A stretch of DNA of 64,000 nt from Corynebacterium sanguinis. GTDB taxonomy: Bacteria; Actinomycetota; Actinomycetes; Mycobacteriales; Mycobacteriaceae. Position 1 is the stretch's first letter, and every line of letters starts with the position of its first letter. The stretch lies in contig NZ_CP038157.1 of the NCBI RefSeq assembly GCF_007641235.1, forward strand, positions 620,001-684,000, written 5' to 3'. This document shows positions 15,250-23,929 of the stretch, piece after piece. The notes beneath the pieces were generated by a model. It saw only the letters and a program-made list of their open reading frames with translations, was not told the DNA's origin and did no database searches. The position numbers were made by a program, and so were the translations under genes.

Positions 15250-18138
15250 CTAGCTCCTCCGCTTCGCCTTGACTACGCGCTTGGTGGTTTTCGCGGGCTT
15301 CTTCACTGCCTTCTTGGCCGCCTTCTTGGCCGCCTTCTTGGCAGTTGTCTTGGTCGCCGCCCCCTCGTCCGCCTCGCGGGCTCGACGCGCTGACAGCAAC
15401 TCGTTGGCGCGCTCGTCCGTCATGGTTTCCGGGGTGTCGCCGCGCTGCAGCGAGGCGTTGGTTTCACCGTCGGTGACGTACGGGCCGAAGCGGCCGTCCT
15501 TGATGCTCATCGGCTTGCCGGAAACGTCGTTATCGCCCAGCATCTTCAGCGGGGGCTTCGCCGCGGCGCGGCCCCGGCGCTTCGGCTCGGCGTAGATCCG
15601 GCGGGCCTCCTCCAGCGTGATGCTGAAGATCTGTTCCTCGTTCGCCAGCGAGCGCGAGTCGCTGCCCTTCTTCAGGTACGGGCCGTAGCGGCCGTTCTGG
15701 GCGGTGATCATCTCCCCATCCGCCGGGTCCACGCCCACCTCTCGCGGCAAGCTGAGCAGCTGCAACGCCTGCTCGAGGGTGACCTCGGCGGGCTCCATGG
15801 TGGAAAACAGCGACGCGGTGGCGGGCTTGAGCTGCTCGTCGACGAGCGTGTTGATGCGCTTTTCCTTCTGCGCGGCAGCGGTCTTGGTCTCCCAGTTCTT
15901 CGCCCGCTTTCCCTCCGCGGCGCGCTGCGCGTCTTCCTCCGCCCGCTCCTGCGCCACGACCTCCTCGGCGTTGGCTTCGGCGGTCGCGCGCTCATCGTCA
16001 CGCACGAGCTCAGTGACGTACGGGCCGTAACGGCCCTCCTTGGCCACCACCGTGCGGCCGTTGCCGGGGTTGACACCCAGCTCGCGGCCCGACTGCGGAA
16101 TCGCGAACAGCTTCTCCGCCATCTCCAGGGTGATCTCGTCCGGGGTGGCGGACTCCGGCAGGTTCGCGCGCTGGTACTCGGGCTCGCCGTCGGCGGTCGT
16201 GCCCACCTCCCGCTCGATGTACGGGCCGTACCTGCCGACACGAACGTTGATGGGGCGTCCCTCGGAGTCGTCGAAAAGCTTCAGCGAGTTGACCTGGCGG
16301 GCGTCGATGGACTCGAGGTTGTCCTCAATGATGTGCTTGAGGCCACCGCGGCGGGCGATCGCGTCGGCCATATTGTCGTCGGCGGAGGCATCGCCAAAGT
16401 AGAAGCCGGTGAGCCACTGCGTGCGGTTCTCGTTGCCCTGAGCGATCTCGTCGAGCTCGTCCTCCATCGAGGAGGTGAAGTCGTAATCCACCAGCGCGTC
16501 GAAGTTGTTCTCCATCAGCCCGATGACCGAAAACGCCACCCACGTAGGCACCAAGGCGTTGCCGCGGGCCACCACGTAACCGCGGTCCTGAATGGTCTTG
16601 ATAATCGAGGCGTACGTCGACGGGCGCCCGATGCCGAGGTCCTCCATCTTCTTGACCAGGCTGGCCTCGTTGTAGCGCGCCGGCGGGTTGGTGGAGTGGC
16701 CGTCGGCAGTGATCTTCACCGTGGACAGGACGTCTCCCTTGCTCATCTGCGGCAGGTGCGTCTCGTTGTCCTGGGTATCGGAGTAGGCGCGCAACCAGCC
16801 CGGGAACGTGATCGTGCGGCCGGTGGCGGCGAACTCGACCTTCTCGCCCGTGGCCGCCTCGCCCGCGACCGTGACCTTCATCGAGGTGCCGCGGGCGTCT
16901 TCCATCTGGGAGGCGACGGTGCGCTGCCAAATCAGCTCGTAGAGCTTGAACTCCTCGGCGTCGAGCGAGTTGGCCAGCTGCCCGGGGGTGGAAAAGCGCT
17001 CGCCAGCAGGGCGAATCGCCTCGTGCGCCTCCTGGGAGTTCTTCGCCTTGCGCGCATACGTGCGCGGCTGCGCGGTGACGTAGTTCGCGTCGTAGAGCTC
17101 TGTGGCGGCCGTGCGCGCCGCTTCCAGGCCCTGGGCCGACAGCGCGGTGGAGTCCGTACGCATGTAGGTGATGTGGCCGTTTTCGTACAGGCGCTGCGCG
17201 ATACGCATCGTGCGGGCGGAGGTGAAGTGCAGCTTCCGGCCCGCCTCCTGCTGCAGCGTCGAGGTCATAAACGGGGCGTATGGCCTGCGCGAATACGGCT
17301 TCTCCTCGACGTCCGCAACGCTCATATCCCGGTTTTCCAGCCCCTCGGCCAGCGCCTCGGCGGCGGCCTGGTCAACCACGTACACGTCCGCGGACTTCAC
17401 GCGGCCGCGGTCGTCGAAGTCGCGGCCCTGAGCAACACGGCGCGTATCGACGCTCACCAGCTTCGCGTCGAACTCGCTAGCGCCCTTCAGCGTCGCGGTG
17501 AGGTCCCAGTACTCGGCGGAGATAAACGCCATGCGCTCGCGCTCGCGCTCGACGATGACGCGGGTCGCCACCGACTGCACGCGCCCCGCCGACAGGCGCG
17601 GCATGACCTTTTTCCACAGCACCGGGCTGACTTCGTAACCGTAGAGGCGGTCCAGGATACGGCGGGTCTCCTGGGCGTCGACCAGGTTGTGGTCGAGCTC
17701 GCGGGTGTTCTCGGCCGCGTCGCGGATCGCGGACTCGGTGATCTCGTTAAACACCATGCGCTCGACGGGGACCTGCGGCTTGAGCGTTTCCAAAAGGTGC
17801 CAGGCAATCGCCTCGCCCTCACGGTCCGGGTCTGTGGCGAGCAGGAGCTTGTCGGACTCCTTCAGCTTGGCCTTGAGGTCCGCGACCTTCTTCTTCTTGT
17901 CGGGGCTGACCACGTAGATCGCCTCGAACCCGTCCTCCGGGTTGACGCCCAGCTTCGCCCAGGGCTCGTTCTTGTACTTCGCCGGGATGTCGGCCGCGCG
18001 GCCGGGGAGATCACGGATGTGGCCCACGGAGGCTTCGACGATGAAATCGTTGCCCAGGTACTTCTGGATCTTCTTGGCCTTCGTCGCCGACTCGACGATG
18101 ACGAGGGTCTTACCGTTATCCGCCACGCTGGGTGACAC
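15250..18138 (-). CDS. topA: DNA topoisomerase I
   Basis: 962 residues. The Toprim domain begins with TLVIVESATKAKKIQKYLG and includes LATDPDREGEAIAWH. The nucleophilic Tyr325 lies in HITYMRTDSTAL. The C-terminal half carries four actinobacterial G-R-Y/F-G-P-Y repeats (VGRYGPYIE, KEGRYGPYV, QNGRYGPYL, KDGRFGPYV). It ends in a Lys/Ala-rich basic tail typical of actinobacterial TopA, which promotes processivity. The enzyme relaxes negative supercoils by single-strand passage. Start is GTG at 18138. Confidence 0.97.
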   Translation of the reverse strand: MSPSVADNGKTLVIVESATKAKKIQKYLGNDFIVEASVGHIRDLPGRAADIPAKYKNEPWAKLGVNPEDGFEAIYVVSPDKKKKVADLKAKLKESDKLLLATDPDREGEAIAWHLLETLKPQVPVERMVFNEITESAIRDAAENTRELDHNLVDAQETRRILDRLYGYEVSPVLWKKVMPRLSAGRVQSVATRVIVERERERMAFISAEYWDLTATLKGASEFDAKLVSVDTRRVAQGRDFDDRGRVKSADVYVVDQAAAEALAEGLENRDMSVADVEEKPYSRRPYAPFMTSTLQQEAGRKLHFTSARTMRIAQRLYENGHITYMRTDSTALSAQGLEAARTAATELYDANYVTAQPRTYARKAKNSQEAHEAIRPAGERFSTPGQLANSLDAEEFKLYELIWQRTVASQMEDARGTSMKVTVAGEAATGEKVEFAATGRTITFPGWLRAYSDTQDNETHLPQMSKGDVLSTVKITADGHSTNPPARYNEASLVKKMEDLGIGRPSTYASIIKTIQDRGYVVARGNALVPTWVAFSVIGLMENNFDALVDYDFTSSMEDELDEIAQGNENRTQWLTGFYFGDASADDNMADAIARRGGLKHIIEDNLESIDARQVNSLKLFDDSEGRPINVRVGRYGPYIEREVGTTADGEPEYQRANLPESATPDEITLEMAEKLFAIPQSGRELGVNPGNGRTVVAKEGRYGPYVTELVRDDERATAEANAEEVVAQERAEEDAQRAAEGKRAKNWETKTAAAQKEKRINTLVDEQLKPATASLFSTMEPAEVTLEQALQLLSLPREVGVDPADGEMITAQNGRYGPYLKKGSDSRSLANEEQIFSITLEEARRIYAEPKRRGRAAAKPPLKMLGDNDVSGKPMSIKDGRFGPYVTDGETNASLQRGDTPETMTDERANELLSARRAREADEGAATKTTAKKAAKKAAKKAVKKPAKTTKRVVKAKRRS

Positions 18139-18348
18139 CTCACTTTCTCGACCTACACCTTATTAATTACGTCTCTTGCGAGTTGGCGGGCAGGCCGCGC
18201 CGGGTGCAGGAGTAAAACTCTCTTAGTTGTATCAGAGAAATTGGGACTTCGGTGCAACCTCCCAGGCGCACGGAAACTCGGAGCACTAGAATCGCTGGGA
18301 AGTTGCGCCGAGCCCGCAGCGTGAACGCGTACGACAAGGAGAACCCCG

Positions 18349-18975
18349 GTGATCGATTCCCTCATCAGCTTCCTCGAGAACCTGATGCAGATGCCCATCT
18401 TTTATCCGCTGGTCACGCTCCTTATCATCGGCGACGCGCTCGCGCCGATCATCCCCTCGGAGACGGTGCTCAACCTCGCGGGCGCGTTTTCCGCCTCCGT
18501 GGGCGTGCCCAACCCCATGGGGGTGATCATCGCCGCGATCATCGGCGCGATCATCGGCGATAACATCTGCTTCCTGCTCGGCAGTCGTCTGATCAAAGTG
18601 GTCAACCGCCTCGACCCAGACTCGAAGGCCGGCACCGCGATCACGTGGGTACGCAGGAACATGAAGCGCCGCGCCGGCGCCACGATCATCGTCGCGCGGT
18701 TTATTCCCTGGGCGCGCTGGGTGGCCACCATTGTGCTCGGCTCGGTGGGCTACAACTGGTTCGCCTTCTTCTTCTACGACACCATCGGCGTGATCATCTG
18801 GGCCCTGCTCAGCGTCGGCGTGGGCTACCTGGGCGGTTCCCTGTTCGCCGACTGGCCGCTGCTGGCCTTGATCGTAGGCGTGACCCTCGGCTCGCTCGTC
18901 GGCTTCGGTATCCAGAAGCTCCAGGTGCGCCTGTTCGAGTGGCTGGACGTGCGCCGCGGGGTGTCCAAGCTCTGA
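18349..18975 (+). CDS. DedA-family (SNARE-associated) membrane protein
   Basis: 208 residues starting with GTG preceded by AAGGAG. Four or more hydrophobic helices occur. The family core is visible: ALAPIIPSETVLNLAGAF, a Gly-rich GAIIGDNICFLLGSRLI, and RFIPWARWVATIVLGSVGYNWFAFF with conserved Arg residues. DedA proteins are implicated in lipid-carrier flipping and membrane-potential maintenance. A bidirectional terminator follows and separates it from csp. Confidence 0.88.
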   Translation: MIDSLISFLENLMQMPIFYPLVTLLIIGDALAPIIPSETVLNLAGAFSASVGVPNPMGVIIAAIIGAIIGDNICFLLGSRLIKVVNRLDPDSKAGTAITWVRRNMKRRAGATIIVARFIPWARWVATIVLGSVGYNWFAFFFYDTIGVIIWALLSVGVGYLGGSLFADWPLLALIVGVTLGSLVGFGIQKLQVRLFEWLDVRRGVSKL

Positions 18976-18982
18976 CATGCAA

Positions 18983-19005
18983 AACCCCCTCACGCGGAGG
19001 GGGTT
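18983..19005. terminator. Bidirectional terminator between dedA and csp
   Basis: The stem AACCCCCTC/GAGGGGGTT (18983-18991, 18997-19005) has a 5-nt loop and lies between convergent genes. On the minus strand the hairpin is followed by TTTTG, so it serves csp best. Confidence 0.8.
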
Positions 19006-19020
19006 AGAGGCGCCTAGCGC

Positions 19021-19224
19021 TTAGAGCGGGCGAACAGCCTGGGCCTGCGGGCCCTTGGCGCCGTCGCCGATCTCGAACTCGACCTGCTGGTTCTCCTCGA
19101 GGGTACGGAAGCCGTTGCCCTGGATCTCGGAGTAGTGAACGAAGACGTCGGCAGAGCCGTCGTCGGGAGCGATGAAGCCGAAGCCCTTTTCAGCGTTGAA
19201 CCATTTGACAGTTCCGGTAGCCAT
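19021..19224 (-). CDS. cspA: Cold-shock domain protein
   Basis: 67 residues starting [18 protein letters not shown], the RNP1-bearing cold-shock fold, with VFVHYSEI as RNP2 and a standard C-terminus QAQAVRPL. The ATG at 19224 is preceded by GAAAGG; an upstream in-frame extension lacks homology. CSPs are RNA chaperones. The upstream leader is long and contains a hairpin (listed), as is common for regulated csp mRNAs. Confidence 0.96.
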   Translation of the reverse strand: MATGTVKWFNAEKGFGFIAPDDGSADVFVHYSEIQGNGFRTLEENQQVEFEIGDGAKGPQAQAVRPL

Positions 19225-19269
19225 TGATGTGCCTTTCAAAAAATTGTGGTTGAAACTCGGTCGAGGAAC

Positions 19270-19294
19270 CACCAGGCCAAGAATGGACCTGGTG
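19270..19294 (-). promoter_or_regulatory. Hairpin in the csp 5' leader
   Basis: CACCAGG/CCTGGTG (19270-19276, 19288-19294) forms a 7-bp stem 45 nt upstream of the csp start codon. It could modulate mRNA stability or cold-dependent translation; the function is inference. Confidence 0.4.
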
Positions 19295-19395
19295 CCCGCG
19301 TACAAACACTCGCGAGCACCTAGCTAGGCGCGCACAGAATCTGCGACCAACAACCATTATGCCATGAATTGTTCGCCCCGTCGAATGTTGTGGCG

Positions 19396-19401
19396 TACTC
19401 T
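19396..19401 (+). promoter_or_regulatory. Putative -10 element of the helicase gene
   Basis: TACTCT lies 9 nt before ATG 19411 with no ribosome-binding site between. It favours that ATG, as a leaderless start, over upstream TTG/GTG codons. Confidence 0.4.
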
Positions 19402-19410
19402 TTTGCCCCG

Positions 19411-21726
19411 ATGTCTCTTTCCTTCGGCGCCGAGATCCTCGCCCAGCTCCGCGAGCGTTTTCCGTCCGCCACCATCACCCACGTCGAGCAGGTCCCCGCC
19501 TCCTTAGCGCGCACTGCGCCGTGGCCGCGCTGGGTTGCGCCCGAGCTTAAGAGCTCGCTTATCGACGCCTCCATAACGCACCTCTATTCCCATCAACGCG
19601 AGGCCGCGGACCTGGCGTTTGCGGGCCGCGATGTCGTCGTCGCCACGGGGACGTCGTCAGGCAAATCGCTATGCTACCAGCTCCCCGTCCTGACCACGCT
19701 GGCCGCCGACCCGCAGGCCTGCGCGATGTACCTCACACCGACGAAGGCGCTCGGCTCCGACCAGCTGCAGTCCGCCTCCAGGCTGGTGCGCGAGGTGCCG
19801 GGCCTGCGCGGCGTCAACCCCGCCCCCTATGACGGGGACACTCCCGTCGAGGCGCGCTCCGGGATCCGCGAGCAGACCCGCTTCGTGTTCACCAACCCCG
19901 ACATGCTGCACGCGGGCATCCTGTCGAACCACGTCAGGTGGGCGCGCCTGCTGCGTCACCTGCGTTTTATCGTCGTCGACGAGTGCCACACCTACCGCGG
20001 GGTGTTCGGCGCGCACGTCTCGCTCGTGCTGCGCCGGCTGCTGCGGATGTGCCGTGCCTACGGTAGCTCCCCGACGCTGATCTTCGCCTCGGCCACAACC
20101 GCGGATCCCGCTGGCCAGGCGGGGCGTTTGTGCGGTCGCGAGGTCACGGCCGTGACGGACGACGGTGCACCCACCGGCGACAAAACGCTGATCTTGTGGG
20201 AGCCGGGGTTTATCGAGGACAACGTGCGCCGCGCCGCCACCACCGAGGCCGCGGGCGTGATGGCCACCCTGGTTGAGCAGGGCGCGCGGACGCTTACCTT
20301 CGTGCGCTCCCGGCGCGCCGCGGAGCTCGTCGCCATGCGCACGGCCGAAGACCTGGTGGTCGCGGGCCGCGCAGACTTCGCCGAGCGCATCGCGTCGTAT
20401 CGCGCGGGCTACCTTGCCGAGGACCGCCGCGCGCTCGAACGGGCGCTGGACAACGGGGACTTGCTCGGCGTGGCCACCACGAACGCGCTCGAGCTGGGTA
20501 TCGACGTCGGCGGGCTCGACGCCGTGGTCATGGCCGGTTTTCCCGGCACTGTCGCTTCCTTCCGGCAGCAGGCGGGCCGCGCGGGGCGCCGCGGGCAGTC
20601 GGCGGCGGTGGTGATGATCGCCCGCGACGAGCCGATGGACACCTACCTGGTCAACCACCCGGCCGCGCTGCTGGGCAGGCCCGTGGAAAACAGCGTGTTC
20701 AACCCCGCTAACCCCTTCATCCTGCGCGACCACGTTTACTGCGCCGCCGTGGAAAAGCCGTTGACCGAGGCCGACGTTGAGGAGTTCGACGCCGCCGGTG
20801 TCGTCAACGAGCTCGTCGCGGCCGGCTTGTTGCGCCGTAGAAATTCCGGGTGGTTCGCGGTGCCGCGGCTCGAGGGTGAGCTCAGCCCGGAGACCGCGCA
20901 CGCCGCGGTGAGCCTGCGCGGTGGCGCCGGGGAGCAGGTGATGATCGTCGATACCTCCGACGGCCGCCTGCTGGGCACCATTGACGCATCGCGCGCAATG
21001 AGCCAGGTCCACGACGGGGCGGTGTACATCCACCAGGGCGAGTACTACGTCATCGACACCCTCGACCTGCACGATTACGTCGCGCTGGCCTCCCCGGCCA
21101 CGCCGGACTACTCCACCCACGCGCGCTCAACCACGGAGATCAGCATCCTGGCACAGGCCAGCGAGCCGCGCCAGCTCTCGCCGGGGTTGTGGCTGGCCAG
21201 CGTTGACGTCGAGGTGGTTGACCGCGTCACCGGCTACGTGGTGCGCCTGTCGGATGGCACGGTCTCCGAACACATCCCGCTCGATTTGCCCGAGCAGCGC
21301 CTGATCACCCGCGCGGTCGCCTACACCATCGACCCGCTGGTGTTGGACAAGCTCGGCATCACCCCCGCTGAGATCCCCGGGGCGCTGCACGCCGCGGAAC
21401 ACGCGGCGATCGGGCTGTTGCCCCTGCTGGCGACCTGCGACCGGTGGGACATCGGCGGCGTGTCCACCGCCTTGCACCAGGACACCCTTTTGCCGACGGT
21501 GTTCGTCTACGACGGACACCCCGGCGGGGCCGGGTTTGCCGACGAAGGCTTCACCCGCTTCCACGAGTGGATCACCGCCACCTACGAGGCGGTGCGCGCC
21601 TGTGGCTGCGACACCGGCTGCCCCTCCTGCGTGCAGTCGCCGAAGTGCGGCAACGGCAACCAGCCGCTGGACAAGGCCGCGGCGATCAAGCTGCTCGGCG
21701 CGCTGGTGACCATGTCGGCGCTATAG
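19411..21726 (+). CDS. DEAD/DEAH-box helicase with DUF1998 (MrfA/YprA type)
   Basis: 771 residues from ATG 19411. Motif I is VATGTSSGKSLCYQ, motif II VVDECH, motif III SATTADP, and motif VI QQAGRAGRRGQ. The C-terminal DUF1998 domain has the four-cysteine site CGCDTGCPSCVQSPKCGNGN. This architecture is that of MrfA, an SF2 3'-5' helicase acting in mitomycin-type DNA-damage repair in Bacillus; Rv3649 is the mycobacterial counterpart. It is convergent with the tad-like cluster, and the two 3' ends overlap by 6 bp. Confidence 0.9.
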   Translation: MSLSFGAEILAQLRERFPSATITHVEQVPASLARTAPWPRWVAPELKSSLIDASITHLYSHQREAADLAFAGRDVVVATGTSSGKSLCYQLPVLTTLAADPQACAMYLTPTKALGSDQLQSASRLVREVPGLRGVNPAPYDGDTPVEARSGIREQTRFVFTNPDMLHAGILSNHVRWARLLRHLRFIVVDECHTYRGVFGAHVSLVLRRLLRMCRAYGSSPTLIFASATTADPAGQAGRLCGREVTAVTDDGAPTGDKTLILWEPGFIEDNVRRAATTEAAGVMATLVEQGARTLTFVRSRRAAELVAMRTAEDLVVAGRADFAERIASYRAGYLAEDRRALERALDNGDLLGVATTNALELGIDVGGLDAVVMAGFPGTVASFRQQAGRAGRRGQSAAVVMIARDEPMDTYLVNHPAALLGRPVENSVFNPANPFILRDHVYCAAVEKPLTEADVEEFDAAGVVNELVAAGLLRRRNSGWFAVPRLEGELSPETAHAAVSLRGGAGEQVMIVDTSDGRLLGTIDASRAMSQVHDGAVYIHQGEYYVIDTLDLHDYVALASPATPDYSTHARSTTEISILAQASEPRQLSPGLWLASVDVEVVDRVTGYVVRLSDGTVSEHIPLDLPEQRLITRAVAYTIDPLVLDKLGITPAEIPGALHAAEHAAIGLLPLLATCDRWDIGGVSTALHQDTLLPTVFVYDGHPGGAGFADEGFTRFHEWITATYEAVRACGCDTGCPSCVQSPKCGNGNQPLDKAAAIKLLGALVTMSAL

Positions 21727-22047
21727 CGGCCCGGCGCGGGCCGTCGCCGTGGCCATGGACACGCTGACGTTGACAGTCACGTCGCCGTCGATAAGCTCGC
21801 ACGTGCGCAGGCGCGCGGAGTTGTGCGCTGCCGTCTCCGCCGCCACCCGGCAGGCGTCGACCCCGCTGTAGTGGGCGGTCGCGCCCGCCGTGGCGGCGAG
21901 GTCAGCGGCGAGCTGGGCGCGGTGGCTGTCCGCAACGCGCGCGCCGACACCCACGACGAGGACCATAAGACTGGTCACGGCGGCGATGATCCCGGCGGAG
22001 GTGACCGTGGCGTAGCCCTCGTCGCCAGCGAGGCGCCGGGCCTTCAC
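21721..22047 (-). CDS. Rv3654c-family TadE-like protein
   Basis: 108 residues. The N-terminus DEGYATVTSAGIIAAVTSLM gives a short charged leader and one hydrophobic helix, then HRAQLAADLAATAGATAHY and two cysteines. This is the pattern of TadE/TadF-like minor pilins encoded beside actinobacterial tad genes. The start overlaps the preceding pilin gene by 4 nt. It is the last gene of the seven-gene tad-like cluster. Confidence 0.8.
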   Translation of the reverse strand: MKARRLAGDEGYATVTSAGIIAAVTSLMVLVVGVGARVADSHRAQLAADLAATAGATAHYSGVDACRVAAETAAHNSARLRTCELIDGDVTVNVSVSMATATARAGPL

Positions 22048-22337
22048 CGGAACTCCACCGGGAACGTCGCCGTGGCCGACATCGGGGTAAGCGGGGCGTC
22101 GACCACCGCGGTAACGTGCACCAATCCCGCCGATTCGTGCACCTCGACGGTGCCGCGCCCCGGGGTGAAATCGACCCCGATGGCGTGGGAGCGCGCCGCC
22201 GCGCCCGCAATGTCGACGGCGGAGATGTAGGCGGCCAGGGTGGCAATGCCTGCGACAATCGCGGCCGCGAGCGTCACCAGCACCGCGAGCGAGAGTGCGG
22301 CTTCGACGGTGACGGAGCCGCGGTCGTCGGAAAGCAT
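22044..22337 (-). CDS. TadE-family minor pilin
   Basis: 97 residues beginning DDRGSVTVEAALSLAVLVTL, a prepilin-like G-SVTVEAAL junction with a Glu at position +5 and a single membrane helix. Family members are minor pseudopilins of Flp/Tad systems. It is 4-nt-overlapped with the downstream TadE-like gene and lies 10 bp after the DUF4244 pilin gene. Confidence 0.82.
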   Translation of the reverse strand: MLSDDRGSVTVEAALSLAVLVTLAAAIVAGIATLAAYISAVDIAGAAARSHAIGVDFTPGRGTVEVHESAGLVHVTAVVDAPLTPMSATATFPVEFR

Positions 22338-22347
22338 GGGCGCAGTC

Positions 22348-22551
22348 CTAGCCCGGGGTGTTACTGAGTGCGTCGGTGATGACGCGCTCGATGGCCGAGG
22401 TCACACCGTTGCCGTTGACCACCATGTATAGAACACCGGCGAGGGCTGCGGCCGCGAGGCTGCCAAAGGCGTACTCGATGGTGCTCATGCCCTTGTCATT
22501 GGACAGTTTCGTGTGGATGTGGGTGAAAAGTGATGCTGCAAGACGGTTCAT
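22348..22551 (-). CDS. DUF4244 Flp-type pilin
   Basis: 67 residues: a 21-residue leader, then GMSTIEYAFGSLAAAALAGVLYMVV. The Gly-X4-Glu-Tyr motif and hydrophobic helix are those of Flp pilin precursors cleaved by a prepilin peptidase. No TadV-type peptidase gene is in the window. The start overlaps the stop of the preceding tadC-like gene. Confidence 0.85.
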   Translation of the reverse strand: MNRLAASLFTHIHTKLSNDKGMSTIEYAFGSLAAAALAGVLYMVVNGNGVTSAIERVITDALSNTPG

Positions 22552-23150
22552 GGTTGTACTCCTTGAGTGAGGTGGGTCCCCAGGCTGATTGCCGTGGGGA
22601 TGAGTCCGAGGACGAAGAAGGCGGGTAGGAAAAATGCGGTAAGCGGGATGCTGATGAGCACGCCCGCGCGTTCGGCTCTGGCTGTCGCGTCATCGGCGGC
22701 CGCGTCGCGCAGGCGCGAGGCGATGCGCTCGCAGCCAGCGGCGACGGCGGTACCGGAGGAGTGCGACAGCCCGACGAGACTGGCCAGTTCGGCGCCGCCA
22801 GGCACGCGGTGGAAGTCGGCCCACGCCTTGTCCGGCTCGACGCCGAGCACGGACAGAGCCGCGACGGTGCGCCACTGCTGCGCGAGCGGCTCCGGGCTGT
22901 CGGGGCCGTAGGAGTCGGCGACCGCTGCCGCCGCCGCGCTGACGGGCAGGCCGGCGCTAAAACACGCGGCGAACAGCGAGATGTCCGAGGCGACTCGGTG
23001 CCGGTCGAACGTCGGCGAGCGGGCGGTGCGCGGCCCGTCGCGGGGTGTTTTCGGGACGCGGTCGCCGTCACCCGGGTGGAGGCGCTGCGCGGGGCGCGGC
23101 GGGGAGGCGCACAGGGCGCCGGCGATGAGTAGTGCGGCGAGGACGGTCAT
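22548..23150 (-). CDS. Type II secretion F-family membrane protein (TadC-like)
   Basis: From ATG 23150 the product is 200 residues. It has an N-terminal helix, a cytoplasmic helical domain (LFAACFSAGLPVSAAAAAV, LVGLSHSSGTAVAAGCERIA) and a C-terminal hydrophobic pair (LISIPLTAFFLPAFFVLGL). This is half of the inner-membrane platform of a Tad pilus. Its start overlaps the tadB-like stop by 4 nt. Confidence 0.85.
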   Translation of the reverse strand: MTVLAALLIAGALCASPPRPAQRLHPGDGDRVPKTPRDGPRTARSPTFDRHRVASDISLFAACFSAGLPVSAAAAAVADSYGPDSPEPLAQQWRTVAALSVLGVEPDKAWADFHRVPGGAELASLVGLSHSSGTAVAAGCERIASRLRDAAADDATARAERAGVLISIPLTAFFLPAFFVLGLIPTAISLGTHLTQGVQP

Positions 23151-23929
23151 GCGGCGGCCCTCGCGATGATGTGCTGGCAGGTGAGAAACCCGGCGCTGAT
23201 CAGCGCGGTCCCGCCGACGAGCAGCCACCCGCCGAGACCGCCGCCGAGCAGCAGGCCGAGCGGGTTGGCCCCCATCGCCGACCCCATCGCCACCCCGGCG
23301 AGCGGGAGCAGCGATAAGACGGCGGCGGTGGTTTTCGGGCCCGCGAGCGCCGCCTCGGTCGCCGCCCGGTGGCGCTGGGCGGTGTCGATGCGCTCGCGGG
23401 CGCGCGCTAGCAGGTCGGCGACAGGCAGGCCCCGGTGGATCGCGAGCGACCACAATGCGGCGACGTCGGCAAGCTCCGGTGCCGGCGCGGTGGCGAACAC
23501 GTCGTGCGGGGCGGTGCCGGTACGCGCGGCGGCGACAAGCTGGCGCACGTTGTTGGCCAGGGGCGCCGGGCAGTCCTCCGGCAGGTGGTCTGCGGCGCGG
23601 CTGCAGGCGGCCTCGAGGGTGGACCCGGCCTGCACGTTGGTGACAACGTGGCCCAAAAACAGCGCCACTATTGCTTGTCGACGCCCCGCCCAACGCGCCC
23701 GCTGCCGCGCGCTGAGCACCCGCCACAGCGTCGCCGCGGCAATCGAGACGGCGATAACCAGCGAGAACCGCTCCGCCATGATGACGGCGAGGGTGGCCGC
23801 GAACACCGCCACGGGCAGGGCGGCGGGGTGGATCCGCGCGCGGGTCGCCGCCCCGTCGAGACGCGCGGCCGGGCGAGGCGGGCGGCTCGCGATCACGGCG
23901 CTGACGAGAAGCGCTGCGGTTACGTTCAT
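23147..23929 (-). CDS. Type II secretion F-family membrane protein (TadB-like)
   Basis: 260 residues from ATG 23929. The N-terminal half has membrane helices. The T2SSF core includes VQAGSTLEAACSRAADHL and WSLAIHRGLPVADLLARARER, followed by two C-terminal helices (LSLLPLAGVAMGSAMG and GGWLLVGGTALISAGF). It should pair with the TadC-like protein as the pilus platform. The 4-nt overlaps on both sides make it part of one transcript. Confidence 0.85.
   Translation of the reverse strand: MNVTAALLVSAVIASRPPRPAARLDGAATRARIHPAALPVAVFAATLAVIMAERFSLVIAVSIAAATLWRVLSARQRARWAGRRQAIVALFLGHVVTNVQAGSTLEAACSRAADHLPEDCPAPLANNVRQLVAAARTGTAPHDVFATAPAPELADVAALWSLAIHRGLPVADLLARARERIDTAQRHRAATEAALAGPKTTAAVLSLLPLAGVAMGSAMGANPLGLLLGGGLGGWLLVGGTALISAGFLTCQHIIARAAA

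Noticed and set aside
15269..15350. Short tandem repeats at the 3' end of topA, checked as a possible CRISPR or satellite
   Set aside because: They encode the Lys/Ala-rich tail of topoisomerase I and have no spacers.
16333..18135. A 600-codon open frame opposite topA
   Set aside because: It mirrors topA codon for codon in a high-GC gene, has no domain and no initiation signals. Similar long frames opposite katA (48488-49900), the surface-protein gene (50837-52750) and leuA (57101-58480) were rejected for the same reason.
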